In this document: in pieces, positions 22,524 through 31,303 of the stretch
How the letters are laid out: each line of letters begins with the position of its first letter
Position numbering within the stretch: the stretch's first letter is position 1
Source of the DNA: an uncultured Eubacteriales bacterium
Lineage (GTDB): Bacteria > Bacillota > Clostridia > Oscillospirales > CAG-272
Direction of reading: 5' to 3'
DNA length: 39,688 nt
NCBI GenBank assembly: GCA_905210485.1
Contig: CAJLXA010000012.1
Span: 1-39,688, forward strand
The notes under the pieces: model-generated
What the model saw: the letters and a program-made list of their open reading frames with translations, nothing else
Told to the model about the DNA's origin: nothing
The model's database searches: none
Made by a program: the position numbers and the translations under genes

Positions 22524-22655
22524 ATGTCGAAAAAAATGACGAAGGCAGAGAAAAAGGAACTCGGTATCCGCATCGGTGCCATGATCATGTGCGCCGCTAT
22601 GCTTGTCGGTGTTGTTTACCTTGCGGTTTACCATATTGTTCAGGCGTTTGCCTGA
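22524..22655 (+). CDS. 43-residue single-pass membrane microprotein
   Basis: A short gene with a strong GGGAGGAG site and ATG at 22524. The product has a very basic head (MSKKMTKAEKKELGIRI), then one hydrophobic helix of about 20 residues (AMIMCAAMLVGVVYLAVYHI) and a short tail VQAFA, so the N-terminus should lie in the cytoplasm. I do not recognise the family. It lies 66 bases after the MreB-like gene with no terminator between, suggesting co-transcription and possibly a membrane anchor or regulator role. Strong start signals and a clear helix make it a credible gene. Confidence 0.75.
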   Translation: MSKKMTKAEKKELGIRIGAMIMCAAMLVGVVYLAVYHIVQAFA

Positions 22656-22709
22656 TTTTCACGGCGCCGTCCATGCGCGCCGGAATCGCACATTACTGTT
22701 TATGAAATC

Positions 22710-22743
22710 GCCACGGTGCAGATGCAATCGTGGCATATTTTTT
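22710..22743 (+). terminator. terminator or attenuator just before pncB
   Basis: GCCACG (22710-22715) pairs with CGTGGC (22729-22734), followed by ATATTTTTT. The T run touches the GAGGG ribosome binding site of pncB, so read-through or attenuation decides pncB expression from the upstream promoter. Confidence 0.65.
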
Positions 22744-22751
22744 GAGGGATT

Positions 22752-24197
22752 ATGAATAACGAACGTAATTTTACCTTGCTTTGCGATTACTATGAACTGA
22801 CGATGTCGAACGGCTATTATCTGCTCGGAGAAGCGGAGCGATATGTCTATTTCGACGTCTTTTACCGCACCATTCCCGACGGAGGCGGCTTTTCGATTTT
22901 TGCCGGTCTCGAACAGATTATTCATTATATAGAAAATCTGCATTTTTCCGATGAGGATATTGCTTATCTGCGTAAAAAGGGGCAGTTTGACGAAAAGTTT
23001 CTTGCCTACCTGAAAGAATTCCGTTTTACGGGCGATATTTATTCCGTAGAAGAGGGAACGCCGATCTTTCCTTATGAGCCGATCATGACGGTTCGCGCGC
23101 CCGCCTCGGAAGCGCAGATCCTTGAAACATTTGTTCTTCTGACGATCAATCATCAGTCGTTGATCGCCACAAAAGCCAACCGCATTGTTCGCGCCGCACA
23201 GGGACGCGCCGTTGCCGAATTCGGATCGCGCCGCGCGCACGGTGCCGACGGTGCCGTTCTCGGAGCGCGCGCCGCTTATATCGGCGGTTGCGGTAGCACG
23301 GCCTGCACATTAACCGATCTTGAATACGGGATTCCCGCGACGGGAACGATGGCGCATTCGTGGGTGCAGATGTTTGACAGTGAGTATGAGGCGTTCCGCG
23401 CTTATTGCGAACTGTATCCGCACAATGCCACTTTGCTGATTGACACCTATGACGCTATGAACAGCGGTCTTCCGAATGCCATCCGCGTGTTTAAAGAAAT
23501 TCTTGTGCCGCAGGGAATCCGTAATTTCGCCGTTCGTCTGGATTCCGGCGACCTTGCGTATCTGACAAAGAAGATCCGGCGCGTACTGAATGAGGCCGGA
23601 CTGCCCGAATGTAAAATCGTGGCCACCAACTCGCTCGACGAAAATCTGATCCGCGACCTTATCCAGCAGGGGGCGGAAGTGGACGCTTTCGGCGTGGGTG
23701 AACGGTTGATCACCGCCAAGAGCGACGCGGTGTTTGACGGTGTGTATAAACTCGCGGCAGTGGAAGACGATGACGGTCATATCGTTCCGAAAATCAAGAT
23801 CAGCGAAAACGTGGCCAAGATCACCAATCCTTCTTATAAGAAACTTTACCGTATTTTTGACAAAACCACCGGCAAGGCGATTGCCGATTATATTACGCTG
23901 TACGACGAAGAAGTCGACGAAACAAAGCCGCTTCTGCTTTTCGATCCGAACGCAACATGGAAAGAAAAGACCGTCACCGATTATAAAGCGGTTCTGCTCC
24001 ACAAGCCGATTTTTCTCGGCGGTAAATGTGTGTATCGGTCGCCCGAAATTCACTGTATCCGCGAAAAATGCCGCGAAAACGTCGACGCTTTGTGGGACGA
24101 GGTGAAACGCTTTGAAAACCCGCACCGTTATTACGTGGATCTGTCGAAAAATCTCTGGGATCTGAAGCAGAAAATGCTGACGGAGAAAAGAAAATAA
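22752..24197 (+). CDS. pncB: nicotinate phosphoribosyltransferase
   Basis: A 481-residue NAPRTase, which makes nicotinate mononucleotide from nicotinate and PRPP in the NAD salvage pathway. It is recognised from LLCDYYELTMSNGYY near the start, FRFTGDIYSVEEGTPIFPYEPI, GSRRAHG (PRPP region), ATGTMAHSWVQMF (with the conserved His), LIDTYD, VRLDSGDLAYL and GVGERLITAKSD. The length is typical of the Gram-positive form. The ATG at 22752 has GAGGG five bases before. It follows the microprotein gene across a hairpin terminator, and no NadD or NadE gene lies nearby. Confidence 0.95.
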   Translation: MNNERNFTLLCDYYELTMSNGYYLLGEAERYVYFDVFYRTIPDGGGFSIFAGLEQIIHYIENLHFSDEDIAYLRKKGQFDEKFLAYLKEFRFTGDIYSVEEGTPIFPYEPIMTVRAPASEAQILETFVLLTINHQSLIATKANRIVRAAQGRAVAEFGSRRAHGADGAVLGARAAYIGGCGSTACTLTDLEYGIPATGTMAHSWVQMFDSEYEAFRAYCELYPHNATLLIDTYDAMNSGLPNAIRVFKEILVPQGIRNFAVRLDSGDLAYLTKKIRRVLNEAGLPECKIVATNSLDENLIRDLIQQGAEVDAFGVGERLITAKSDAVFDGVYKLAAVEDDDGHIVPKIKISENVAKITNPSYKKLYRIFDKTTGKAIADYITLYDEEVDETKPLLLFDPNATWKEKTVTDYKAVLLHKPIFLGGKCVYRSPEIHCIREKCRENVDALWDEVKRFENPHRYYVDLSKNLWDLKQKMLTEKRK

Positions 24198-24201
24198 AAC
24201 G

Positions 24202-24274
24202 AAAAACGCTCCGGCATGCCGAGGTGACGGAAGAAATCTTCCGCCGCCGGGCAACCGAGGCGTTTCTTTTTTTG
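24202..24274 (+). terminator. terminator of pncB
   Basis: AAACGC (24204-24209) pairs with GCGTTT (24260-24265) around nested CCGGC/GCCGG and CGGAAG/CTTCCG stems, followed by TTTTTTT. Confidence 0.82.
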
Positions 24275-24313
24275 TTTTTCCGGACAACAGATTTTCGGGA
24301 ATAACGTACGGGA

Positions 24314-24365
24314 ACGAGGTCGTCGGAATTCCGGCTCTTCAATGCCGGATAAGACCTTGTTTTTT
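24314..24365 (+). terminator. second hairpin terminator downstream of pncB
   Basis: ACGAGGTC pairs with GACCTTGT (one wobble), with an inner CCGG/CCGG stem, followed by TTTTTT. It backs up the previous terminator against reading into clpC from the wrong side. Confidence 0.6.
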
Positions 24366-24391
24366 GCACTGTTTTAATATATGCCGCAGGT

Positions 24392-26857
24392 TCAGGTGAC
24401 CTCCTGTATTTCCCGGGAAGTTTTTTCTTTTTTGCGTAGTTTCTTCAGCGCCGTATGACCGTCTTTCATATAAGCGCGTATACGGTCGCCCGGCAGATAA
24501 GTCCCGGAAAGCAGTGCTGTCGAAAGATCGTTTTCCACATATTTTACGAGAAGACGGCGCAAAGGACGCGCGCCGTTTTTCTCGGCATAGGCGGTGTCGG
24601 ACAAAAAACGCACCAATGCGTCGTCATAGGAAAAGTCAATTTGTCCTTCAGCCAGTTTATTCCGTAATGTGTTCAGCATGGAAAGAGCGATTTTGTCCAT
24701 GGTTTCCTTTGAAATCTTGTTAAAAACAATAATTTCGTCTATGCGGTTAAGAAATTCCGGACGAAAATGGCGAAGCAGTTTTTCCTCTGTTGGGCGACGG
24801 GAAGATTCATCTTTCGGGGAGGATGAGGCAACAAATCCGAGCGAGCGGTTTTTGTCCGCGTCGGTAATCAGGTTGGAGGTAATGACGATTACGGTATTGC
24901 GGAAATCCACCTGCCGTCCGTGCGAATCGGTAAGGCGGCCGTCTTCAAGAATCTGCAAAAGCAGGTTGTAAATATCGGGATGCGCCTTTTCGATTTCGTC
25001 GAACAGGAGCAGGGAATACGGTTGTTTTCGCACGCGTTCCGTCAGTTTGCCGCCCTCCTCGTACCCCACATAACCCGGAGCGGAGCCGATCAGTTTTGAA
25101 AGGCTTTGCTCTTCTTTATATTCGGACATATCGAGACGGATCAGTGCGTCCTCGCTGTCGAACAGCGCTTTGGCGACGGCTTTGGCCAGTTCGGTCTTTC
25201 CCACGCCGGTCGAACCGAGAAAAAGGAAAGAACCGATCGGCCGTTCCGGATCGCGCAGTCCGGCCATACTGCGCCGTATTGCCGCCGAAACGGCACGGAT
25301 GGCATGTTCCTGACCGTAAACGGCATTTTCCAGTTCCTTTTCCATTTCGGAAAGACGGTTGTCGTTTTTTTCGGATAGTTTATACAGCGGTATGCCTGTG
25401 GCCGCCGTCAGAACGGCGGCGACGTCTTCGCGCGTCAATGTCGGCAGGGATTCCTCCCTTTTTTGTTCCAAAAGCGCCGTTTTGGCACGGTAGGCTTCGC
25501 GCAGTTTGCGTTCGTCCTCCCGTGTGCGCATAGCGCCGTCAAAATCCTGCATACGGATCATTTTTTCGCGTTCGGCACTGATCTCACGCATTTTTTCTTC
25601 CAGGAAATAAAGATCGGGAGGGATTTTTTCCGCGGCAATCCGACAGCGGGCGGCGGCTTCGTCAATCAGATCAATCGCTTTGTCCGGGAGAAAACGGTCA
25701 TGAATATACCGCCGCGACAATTCTGCCGCCGCGGTAAGCGCCTCGTCGGTGATGCGGATGTCATGATGCGCCTCATAGCGCGGCCGTAGTCCCCGCAGAA
25801 TCGCCACCGTTTCTTCTACCGTGGGTTCGTGTACGAGTACGGGCTGGAAACGTCTTTCAAGAGCCGAATCCTTTTCAATATATTTTCTGTATTCGTCTAC
25901 GGTCGTGGCGCCGATCAGATGCAATTCGCCCCTTGAAAGCGCCGGCTTCAGAATGTTGGCGGCGTCAATGGCGCCTTCGGCCGCACCCGCGCCGCTTATC
26001 ATATGAATTTCGTCTATGAAAAGAAGAATATCGGGGTTTTTACGCAGTTCTTCCAATGCGGATTTCAGACGTTCTTCAAATTCGCCGCGGTATTTGGCGC
26101 CGGCAATCATGGCGGAAAGATCAAGGGAAACGATATGCTTGTTGAGAAGTGCGGCGGGAACGTCCTTTTTGACGATACGTTCCGACAGTCCTTCAACGAC
26201 GGCCGTTTTGCCGACGCCGGGCTCGCCGATAAGACAGGGATTGTTTTTTGTGCGCCGGGAGAGGATCTCGATCACGCGTTCGGTCTCGGTGTCACGGCCG
26301 ATAACGGGGTCGAGTTTTCCCTCCGCCGCAAGATAGGTCAGATCGCGGCCGTAATTCTGGAGAGTGGAAAGAGAACCGAGTACCGAGGCGCGTTTTTCGC
26401 TTACGGCGCGTGCAATATCGCCGCAGGAAGTAAGAAAAGCCGAGAGATCGCTCCGCAGTTCTCCGACGCTGACGCCGAGAGACAAAATCAGGCGGCAGGC
26501 GACGCCCTCGCTTTCTTCGAGAAGAGAAAGAAGAATGTGTTCGGTTCCGATGGCGGAGGCGTTGTCGAGAGCGGTTTTTTCGGCCGAATTCCGTATGATA
26601 CGGCGCGCCCGCGGCGTCATGTCGGCGCCGGACGGCGCACTGCGACTGCCGATTCCGGAATACTCCGCGACCGCCTCGGTGAGACGTTCGCGCGTCAGTC
26701 CCTTGCCGGACAGGATTTTTGCCGCAATGCCGTTTTCGGTCGCCGCAAGACCGATCAAAAGATGCTCGCTGCCGATATAGGTGTGACCAAGCGCGGAAGC
26801 GGACTTTTCCGCTTCGAGAAGCGCCTGTTCCGCATTTTCTGTAAAACGGTTTTTCAT
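24392..26857 (-). CDS. clpC: ClpC-type AAA+ protease ATPase
   Basis: An 821-residue Hsp100 unfoldase of the ClpC class. It has an N-terminal double Clp repeat (1-145; RFTENAEQALLEAEKSA), AAA-1 with Walker A GEPGVGKT (211-218) and Walker B LLFIDEIH, a short middle domain with a UVR-like helix (about 420-460), and AAA-2 with GSTGVGKT (548-555) and LLLFDEIEKAH. SLGF after the AAA-2 sensor region could be the tripeptide loop that docks on ClpP; that is an inference. It unfolds substrates for ClpP in protein quality control. The ATG at 26857 has GGAGG upstream. The usual ctsR-mcsA-mcsB neighbours are absent. The C-terminal tail is very basic. Confidence 0.95.
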   Translation of the reverse strand: MKNRFTENAEQALLEAEKSASALGHTYIGSEHLLIGLAATENGIAAKILSGKGLTRERLTEAVAEYSGIGSRSAPSGADMTPRARRIIRNSAEKTALDNASAIGTEHILLSLLEESEGVACRLILSLGVSVGELRSDLSAFLTSCGDIARAVSEKRASVLGSLSTLQNYGRDLTYLAAEGKLDPVIGRDTETERVIEILSRRTKNNPCLIGEPGVGKTAVVEGLSERIVKKDVPAALLNKHIVSLDLSAMIAGAKYRGEFEERLKSALEELRKNPDILLFIDEIHMISGAGAAEGAIDAANILKPALSRGELHLIGATTVDEYRKYIEKDSALERRFQPVLVHEPTVEETVAILRGLRPRYEAHHDIRITDEALTAAAELSRRYIHDRFLPDKAIDLIDEAAARCRIAAEKIPPDLYFLEEKMREISAEREKMIRMQDFDGAMRTREDERKLREAYRAKTALLEQKREESLPTLTREDVAAVLTAATGIPLYKLSEKNDNRLSEMEKELENAVYGQEHAIRAVSAAIRRSMAGLRDPERPIGSFLFLGSTGVGKTELAKAVAKALFDSEDALIRLDMSEYKEEQSLSKLIGSAPGYVGYEEGGKLTERVRKQPYSLLLFDEIEKAHPDIYNLLLQILEDGRLTDSHGRQVDFRNTVIVITSNLITDADKNRSLGFVASSSPKDESSRRPTEEKLLRHFRPEFLNRIDEIIVFNKISKETMDKIALSMLNTLRNKLAEGQIDFSYDDALVRFLSDTAYAEKNGARPLRRLLVKYVENDLSTALLSGTYLPGDRIRAYMKDGHTALKKLRKKEKTSREIQEVT

Positions 26858-26891
26858 AGTTACCTCCCCCAAAGACGTAGATACCGTATCT

Positions 26892-27158
26892 TTAGGATAT
26901 TATATGGTTTTTATTCACTTTTCCGTCATTTTTCTGCGTAAGCAGGTAAGCGGCGTAAAGCGCTTTATGCGTGGCGTAATCCACGTTGCCGCTTTCCGTG
27001 AGGCCGTACCGATGCTGAAATTGCCGCACGGCGTTTTCCGTTTCGGAACCGTAAATCCCGTCAATACCGATATGCGGCAGAAAGGGAACGGCGTAAGATA
27101 TGGCCAGCAGGAATTTCTGAATCTGTTTTACAGCGTTCCGTTTGTCGGATATATCCAT
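26892..27158 (-). CDS. small peptidoglycan-binding-domain protein
   Basis: An 88-residue protein that is little more than one PG_binding_1 repeat: VKQIQKFL, then GIDGIYGSETENAVRQFQHRYGL and VDYATHKALY, the standard three-helix pattern that binds cell-wall peptidoglycan. It lacks a signal peptide. It begins 1 base after the stop of the larger protein, sharing its GGAGGTG site with that gene's 3' end. The near-immediate junction and matching repeat suggest that it split from, or works alongside, the repeat protein upstream. Confidence 0.85.
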   Translation of the reverse strand: MDISDKRNAVKQIQKFLLAISYAVPFLPHIGIDGIYGSETENAVRQFQHRYGLTESGNVDYATHKALYAAYLLTQKNDGKVNKNHIIS

Positions 27159-28568
27159 TTATTCGCCACCTCCGACCGTGTAACCGGGAAATTGTCCTTC
27201 TGCGGCCTGGTTGCCGTTATAAACGTCTTCGTAGACATTGGCAATCTGGTTCCAAAGGACGTTATATATCGGCCCCCGCTGACCGGGAATGTTGAAAAGA
27301 TCCATAAAAGCGGTGACGGCGGCCAGCGTTGCCGGTCCGTAAACGCCGTCGACGTTGACGCGGGGAATGGAAGTATAAGTGGTGCCGATATAGTTCAGGT
27401 ATTCCTGAAGAATACGCACAATGTCGCCGCTGTCTCCCGGACGGATCACTTCGCCGGGGAACGGTACGACGACCCCTTCACGGTAATAATACGAAACCGA
27501 TTCGATAAGTCCGAGGTATACATTATAGATTTTATCCCATGTGGCAAGATCGACAACGCCGGTTTCCGGCAGTCCGTAGGTCCTCTGAAAAGCAATGACC
27601 GCGTTCCGCGTGGCTTCGCCGAACGAGCCGTCAACGGGGATTGTCGGAACGGAATTCAAAAATTCGCCGATGTAGGCGAGGTAGTATTGCAGGGCAATGA
27701 CGTCGCGTCCCTCGTCACCGATCGAAAGATTGCTTTTAAACTGCGTTGAAATATCTTCGAGCGAAAGTCCCTCCGACGTGATCTCGTTCAGGCGTTTGAC
27801 GCCGTTGTAAATGTATTGAATTTTATACCATGTGGCAGGGCCGATGATGCCGTCGGGAGTAAGGCCGAAAATACGTTGAAATTCTTTTACGGCATTTTCG
27901 GTTTCTTCGCCGAAAAAGCCGTCTGTCGGATAGATTTTCGGAATAGCCGGATAGTTTTTGCCGATACGGTTCAGGCGGAGTTGGATAAGCTGTACCTCAT
28001 TGCCGACCGAACCGCGCCGGAGGGAAACCGGCGGCTCGCTTTCGCCGATACCGGCAACCGGCGCATCGGTTACAATGTCAATATCGTTTCCGTAGTAATA
28101 TTGCAGAATCTCATACGGGGTATATCCGCGTTCCGCAAGAGTGACCGTCCCCCATTGCGAAAGACCGTTGCATGTCACCTGCACCCCGTCGCAGTAAGCG
28201 GCGAAAAGCGGTTCGATATTGCCCTGTCTGCGGATATAACTGTTGAAAATATCGTCGACGATCTGGGAAATGTTTTCAAATATATCGCGTTCATACACGA
28301 AATACTGATCGTAGGCCGTTGAATTGGTGATGTCGAAATCATAGCCCTGATTGCGATAGAACTCGGTATAGATACGGTTAAGAGCAAAGGAAATCTGTGC
28401 GTAGATGTTGGCACGCAGAGCGTTTTCCGGCCATGTGGGATAAATTTCGCTTGAGGCAACGTTTTTGATATAATCGCGGAAAGGAACCCTGACATTCGGT
28501 GCGTCCGTCCCGGGGCGGCCGAGGTGTACGGTTATGTATTCCGGAATGATCGGTATTCTGGCAGGCAT
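27159..28568 (-). CDS. SpoIID-like protein with three peptidoglycan-binding repeats
   Basis: A 469-residue protein. Residues about 1-170 form a SpoIID/LytB-like domain with RVPFRDYIKNVASSEI, RANIYAQISFALNRIYTEF and TCNGLSQWGTVTLAERGYTP, a pattern of spore-related Clostridia proteins. Residues about 183-250, 275-350 and 378-450 are three PG_binding_1 repeats (each with a D-G-x-x-G-x-x-T block). It lacks a classical signal peptide, so it may act in the mother cell or forespore. SpoIID itself is a lytic transglycosylase in engulfment; whether this protein keeps that activity is unclear, as I cannot place its catalytic Glu. It overlaps the upstream gene by four bases. Confidence 0.82.
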   Translation of the reverse strand: MPARIPIIPEYITVHLGRPGTDAPNVRVPFRDYIKNVASSEIYPTWPENALRANIYAQISFALNRIYTEFYRNQGYDFDITNSTAYDQYFVYERDIFENISQIVDDIFNSYIRRQGNIEPLFAAYCDGVQVTCNGLSQWGTVTLAERGYTPYEILQYYYGNDIDIVTDAPVAGIGESEPPVSLRRGSVGNEVQLIQLRLNRIGKNYPAIPKIYPTDGFFGEETENAVKEFQRIFGLTPDGIIGPATWYKIQYIYNGVKRLNEITSEGLSLEDISTQFKSNLSIGDEGRDVIALQYYLAYIGEFLNSVPTIPVDGSFGEATRNAVIAFQRTYGLPETGVVDLATWDKIYNVYLGLIESVSYYYREGVVVPFPGEVIRPGDSGDIVRILQEYLNYIGTTYTSIPRVNVDGVYGPATLAAVTAFMDLFNIPGQRGPIYNVLWNQIANVYEDVYNGNQAAEGQFPGYTVGGGE

Positions 28569-28933
28569 CAGCGCTCAGGCTCCGTTTCATCGGTGGTAAG
28601 TCCGGGATACGGGCGGTTTTCTTCGGGACGGAAAGCGCTCTTCGGGATCATATCGGCCGGCTGTACCGATGTAATCCCCGCAAAAATAGGGACGTTCAGT
28701 GAAAGATGCGTGTAGTAACCGTCCGCGTTGACTTCAATATCATAGGCCGAAAAGACGTTTTCGTTTTCGGGGGAGAAGGAAAGCGTTGCCGACGGGGCGG
28801 GCAGGTAAATCTTTTCGGTTTGACCGCTGCGGTTCGTTTTCAGAGAATAGGCAATATGTCTATTGTCTTCGTCACTGCCGGTGACGGTAACGGTGGCTTC
28901 CACCAGCGGCAGTGTGCCGCGCGCCGTCGTCAC
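28568..28933 (-). CDS. carboxypeptidase-regulatory-like beta-sandwich protein, start uncertain
   Basis: A 121-residue protein from a GTG start. It shows ATVTVTGSDEDN, SGQTEKIYLPAPS and YDIEVNADGYYTHLSLNVPIFAG, the pattern of a CarboxypepD_reg-like domain followed by a short tail. The same frame stays open upstream to 29002 and reads DTQKNDPRYPGDRYGTLIV, which looks genuinely coding, but contains no ATG, GTG or TTG. A good AAAGGA plus ATG (29003) is one base out of frame. So either the GTG is the start, or one base has been gained just after the original ATG. It overlaps the SpoIID-like gene by four bases and probably leads that operon. Confidence 0.68.
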   Translation of the reverse strand: MTTARGTLPLVEATVTVTGSDEDNRHIAYSLKTNRSGQTEKIYLPAPSATLSFSPENENVFSAYDIEVNADGYYTHLSLNVPIFAGITSVQPADMIPKSAFRPEENRPYPGLTTDETEPER

Positions 28934-29134
28934 CGATACGATGAGCGTTCCGTAGCGGTCACCGGGATAACGCGGATCGTTTTTCTGCGTGTCTATAAGG
29001 CATCAGTCCTTTCTTCTGTGTTATAGTAGTATTTTATGAAGTTCCGGCATATTCGTGAAATTCTGTATGAAAAGTTCCTTTACCGGCCGTATAATCGGAG
29101 AAAGGGAAGAAATGCCGGAAAGGGAGAATTTTTC

Positions 29135-29163
29135 TTGACAAGCGCAGAATAATATTATATAAT
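29135..29163 (+). promoter_or_regulatory. promoter of the coaE operon
   Basis: TTGACA, 17 bases, TATAAT: a perfect sigma-A consensus about 60 bases before the coaE start. Confidence 0.94.
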
Positions 29164-29221
29164 AACAAACGGTATATTATACATTATGATAAGGCGCGGT
29201 CTTCGCGCGGAAAGGACGACT

Positions 29222-29836
29222 ATGCGGGTTATCGGTATTACCGGCGGCAGCGGAAGCGGCAAAAGCCTTCTTTCGCGTATTTTCGCCGAAAAAGGCATAG
29301 TGTCTTTGGACACGGACGCCGTGTATCACTATATTACGGATCATGCCGGCGCGTGCGTGGAAGAACTCACGGCCGCTTTCGGAGATAAGATTCTGAATAC
29401 GGATCGCAGTCTCAACCGCCGCGTGCTCGCGGATATCGTCTTTCATAATGATGCCGGGAGGGACGGCCGCGTGCGGCTCCTCGGCGAAATCACACATAAA
29501 TATGTGCGCCGGGAATGTACGGCATGGCTCCGAAATCAGGAAAAAAGCCATGCGGCGTTTGCTGTATTGGACGTACCGCTTCTTTTTGAATCCGGCTTTG
29601 ACGCACTGTGCGATATAACGATTGCGGTGCTGGCGTCGCGTGAAACGCGTCTTGCCCGCATTGTTTCCCGTGACGGGATTCCGCGCGAGAGGGCGGAGGC
29701 GCGTATTTCCGCACAGCCGGACGAAGCGTTTTATCGTGCTCATGCGGACTATGTTCTGCGGAATGACGGCGATATGGCGGCTTTCCGCCGTGAAGCCGCG
29801 GCGCTTTTTTGCACGCTCGGTATTGATGCCGGATAA
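29222..29836 (+). CDS. coaE: dephospho-CoA kinase
   Basis: A 204-residue P-loop kinase for the last step of coenzyme A synthesis. It begins MRVIGITGGSGSGKS (P-loop at 8-15), then LDTDAVYH and NRRVLADIVF, and VLDVPLLFESGFD as in CoaE (family pattern V-P-L-L-F-E). ARIVSRDGIPRERAEARISAQ matches the lid. The ATG at 29222 has AAAGGAC five bases upstream; the earlier in-frame ATG lacks a good site. It heads a run of plus-strand genes with no obvious terminator before 35681. Confidence 0.95.
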   Translation: MRVIGITGGSGSGKSLLSRIFAEKGIVSLDTDAVYHYITDHAGACVEELTAAFGDKILNTDRSLNRRVLADIVFHNDAGRDGRVRLLGEITHKYVRRECTAWLRNQEKSHAAFAVLDVPLLFESGFDALCDITIAVLASRETRLARIVSRDGIPRERAEARISAQPDEAFYRAHADYVLRNDGDMAAFRREAAALFCTLGIDAG

Positions 29837-29899
29837 TAATTCTGTTTACTATCGCGTAGAACGCGAAATTCAATAAATACCATATCGGAGGATATTCAA

Positions 29900-31303
29900 A
29901 TGGAAAACACGAATCAATCTTACGAAAAAGAACTGGCCGATAAACTGCTGTATAAGAAAAAATCGGTTTACGCACAGAGCGACGATAAAAAAATCGACAC
30001 GATGTTTGCTTATGCGGAGGGGTACAAAAACTTCCTCGACAACGCCAAAACCGAACGCGAAGCGGTGAAGTACGCCGTTGCGGCCGCCGAAAAGGCCGGT
30101 TTTACGCCCTATCGTCTCGGCGAGGCTCTGAAAGTCGGAGATAAGAAATATGTCAACAACCGCGGAAAAAGCATTTATCTGTTCCGCGTAGGTAAAAAAG
30201 CGCTTTCCGAGGACGGCGTCCGCATCCTTGCGGCGCACATTGATTCGCCCCGCCTCGACCTGAAGCAGGTGCCGCTTTATGAAGACAGCGGTATGAGCTT
30301 CTTCAAGACGCATTATTACGGCGGCATCAAAAAATACCAGTGGACGGCCATGCCGCTTGCGCTTCACGGCGTGATCGTCAAGAAAAACGGAGAAGAAGTG
30401 ACCGTTACTCTCGGTGAAAAAGAAAACGATCCCGTGTTCTATATCAACGATCTTCTTCCTCATCTTGCACAGGAACAGGTGCAGAAGCCGCTGGGTTCGG
30501 CTATCCCCGGCGAATCCTTGAATATTCTTGTCGGCTCACGCCCCGTTTCCGCCGAAGCGGAAGAGGGCATCAAACTCAATGTCCTGCGTCTTCTGAACGA
30601 AGCATACGGTATCACCGAGGAAGATTTCCTCAGCGCCGAACTGGTTGCCGTTCCCGCGTTCCATGCGCGCGACATCGGATTTGACCGCGCTCTCGTCGGT
30701 TCGTACGGCCATGACGACCGCGTATGCGCTTATCCTGCTCTGACCGCCATTCTTGATGCGGAAAAGAGCGAGCACACGCTTCTTACGGCTCTTGTCGATA
30801 AAGAGGAAATCGGCAGCGAAGGCGTCAGCGGTATGCAGTGCGAGATTCTGTCCGATCTCATCGCCTCCATTGCCGTTGCGATGGGTGAAAATCCTGCGGC
30901 AGTGCGCGCGGCTTCGGCATGCCTTTCCGCCGACGTTAACGCGGCATATGACCCGAATTATGCGGACGTATACGAAAAGCGCAACAGCGCAATCCTTTCC
31001 TGCGGCACCACGATGTCGAAGTACACGGGTGCGCGCGGTAAATCCGGCACCAGCGACGCTTCGGCCGAATTTGTCGGTAAAGTACGCCGTATCTTTGATG
31101 AAAACGGCGTTGTCTGGCAGTCGAGCGAACTCGGCAAAGTCGACATCGGCGGCGGCGGAACCGTGGCGAAATATATTGCGAATATGAATATTGACACGGT
31201 GGATATGGGCGTTCCGGTTATCTCCATGCATGCACCGTACGAAGTCATTTCCAAAGTCGATCTTTACACCACTTACGAGGCTTTCGTCGCGTTCTGCAAA
31301 TGA
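29900..31303 (+). CDS. M18-family aminopeptidase
   Basis: A 467-residue zinc aminopeptidase of the M18 (aspartyl aminopeptidase-like) family. Metal ligands include His113 and Asp115 in AAHIDSPRLD, the catalytic and ligand Glu residues in DKEEIGSEG, and the downstream Asp and His in SADVNAAYDP and SMHAPYE. It trims N-terminal residues from peptides in the cytoplasm. The ATG at 29900 has GGAGG upstream; the 3' end overlaps the prfA start by four bases (ATGA). Confidence 0.93.
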   Translation: MENTNQSYEKELADKLLYKKKSVYAQSDDKKIDTMFAYAEGYKNFLDNAKTEREAVKYAVAAAEKAGFTPYRLGEALKVGDKKYVNNRGKSIYLFRVGKKALSEDGVRILAAHIDSPRLDLKQVPLYEDSGMSFFKTHYYGGIKKYQWTAMPLALHGVIVKKNGEEVTVTLGEKENDPVFYINDLLPHLAQEQVQKPLGSAIPGESLNILVGSRPVSAEAEEGIKLNVLRLLNEAYGITEEDFLSAELVAVPAFHARDIGFDRALVGSYGHDDRVCAYPALTAILDAEKSEHTLLTALVDKEEIGSEGVSGMQCEILSDLIASIAVAMGENPAAVRAASACLSADVNAAYDPNYADVYEKRNSAILSCGTTMSKYTGARGKSGTSDASAEFVGKVRRIFDENGVVWQSSELGKVDIGGGGTVAKYIANMNIDTVDMGVPVISMHAPYEVISKVDLYTTYEAFVAFCK

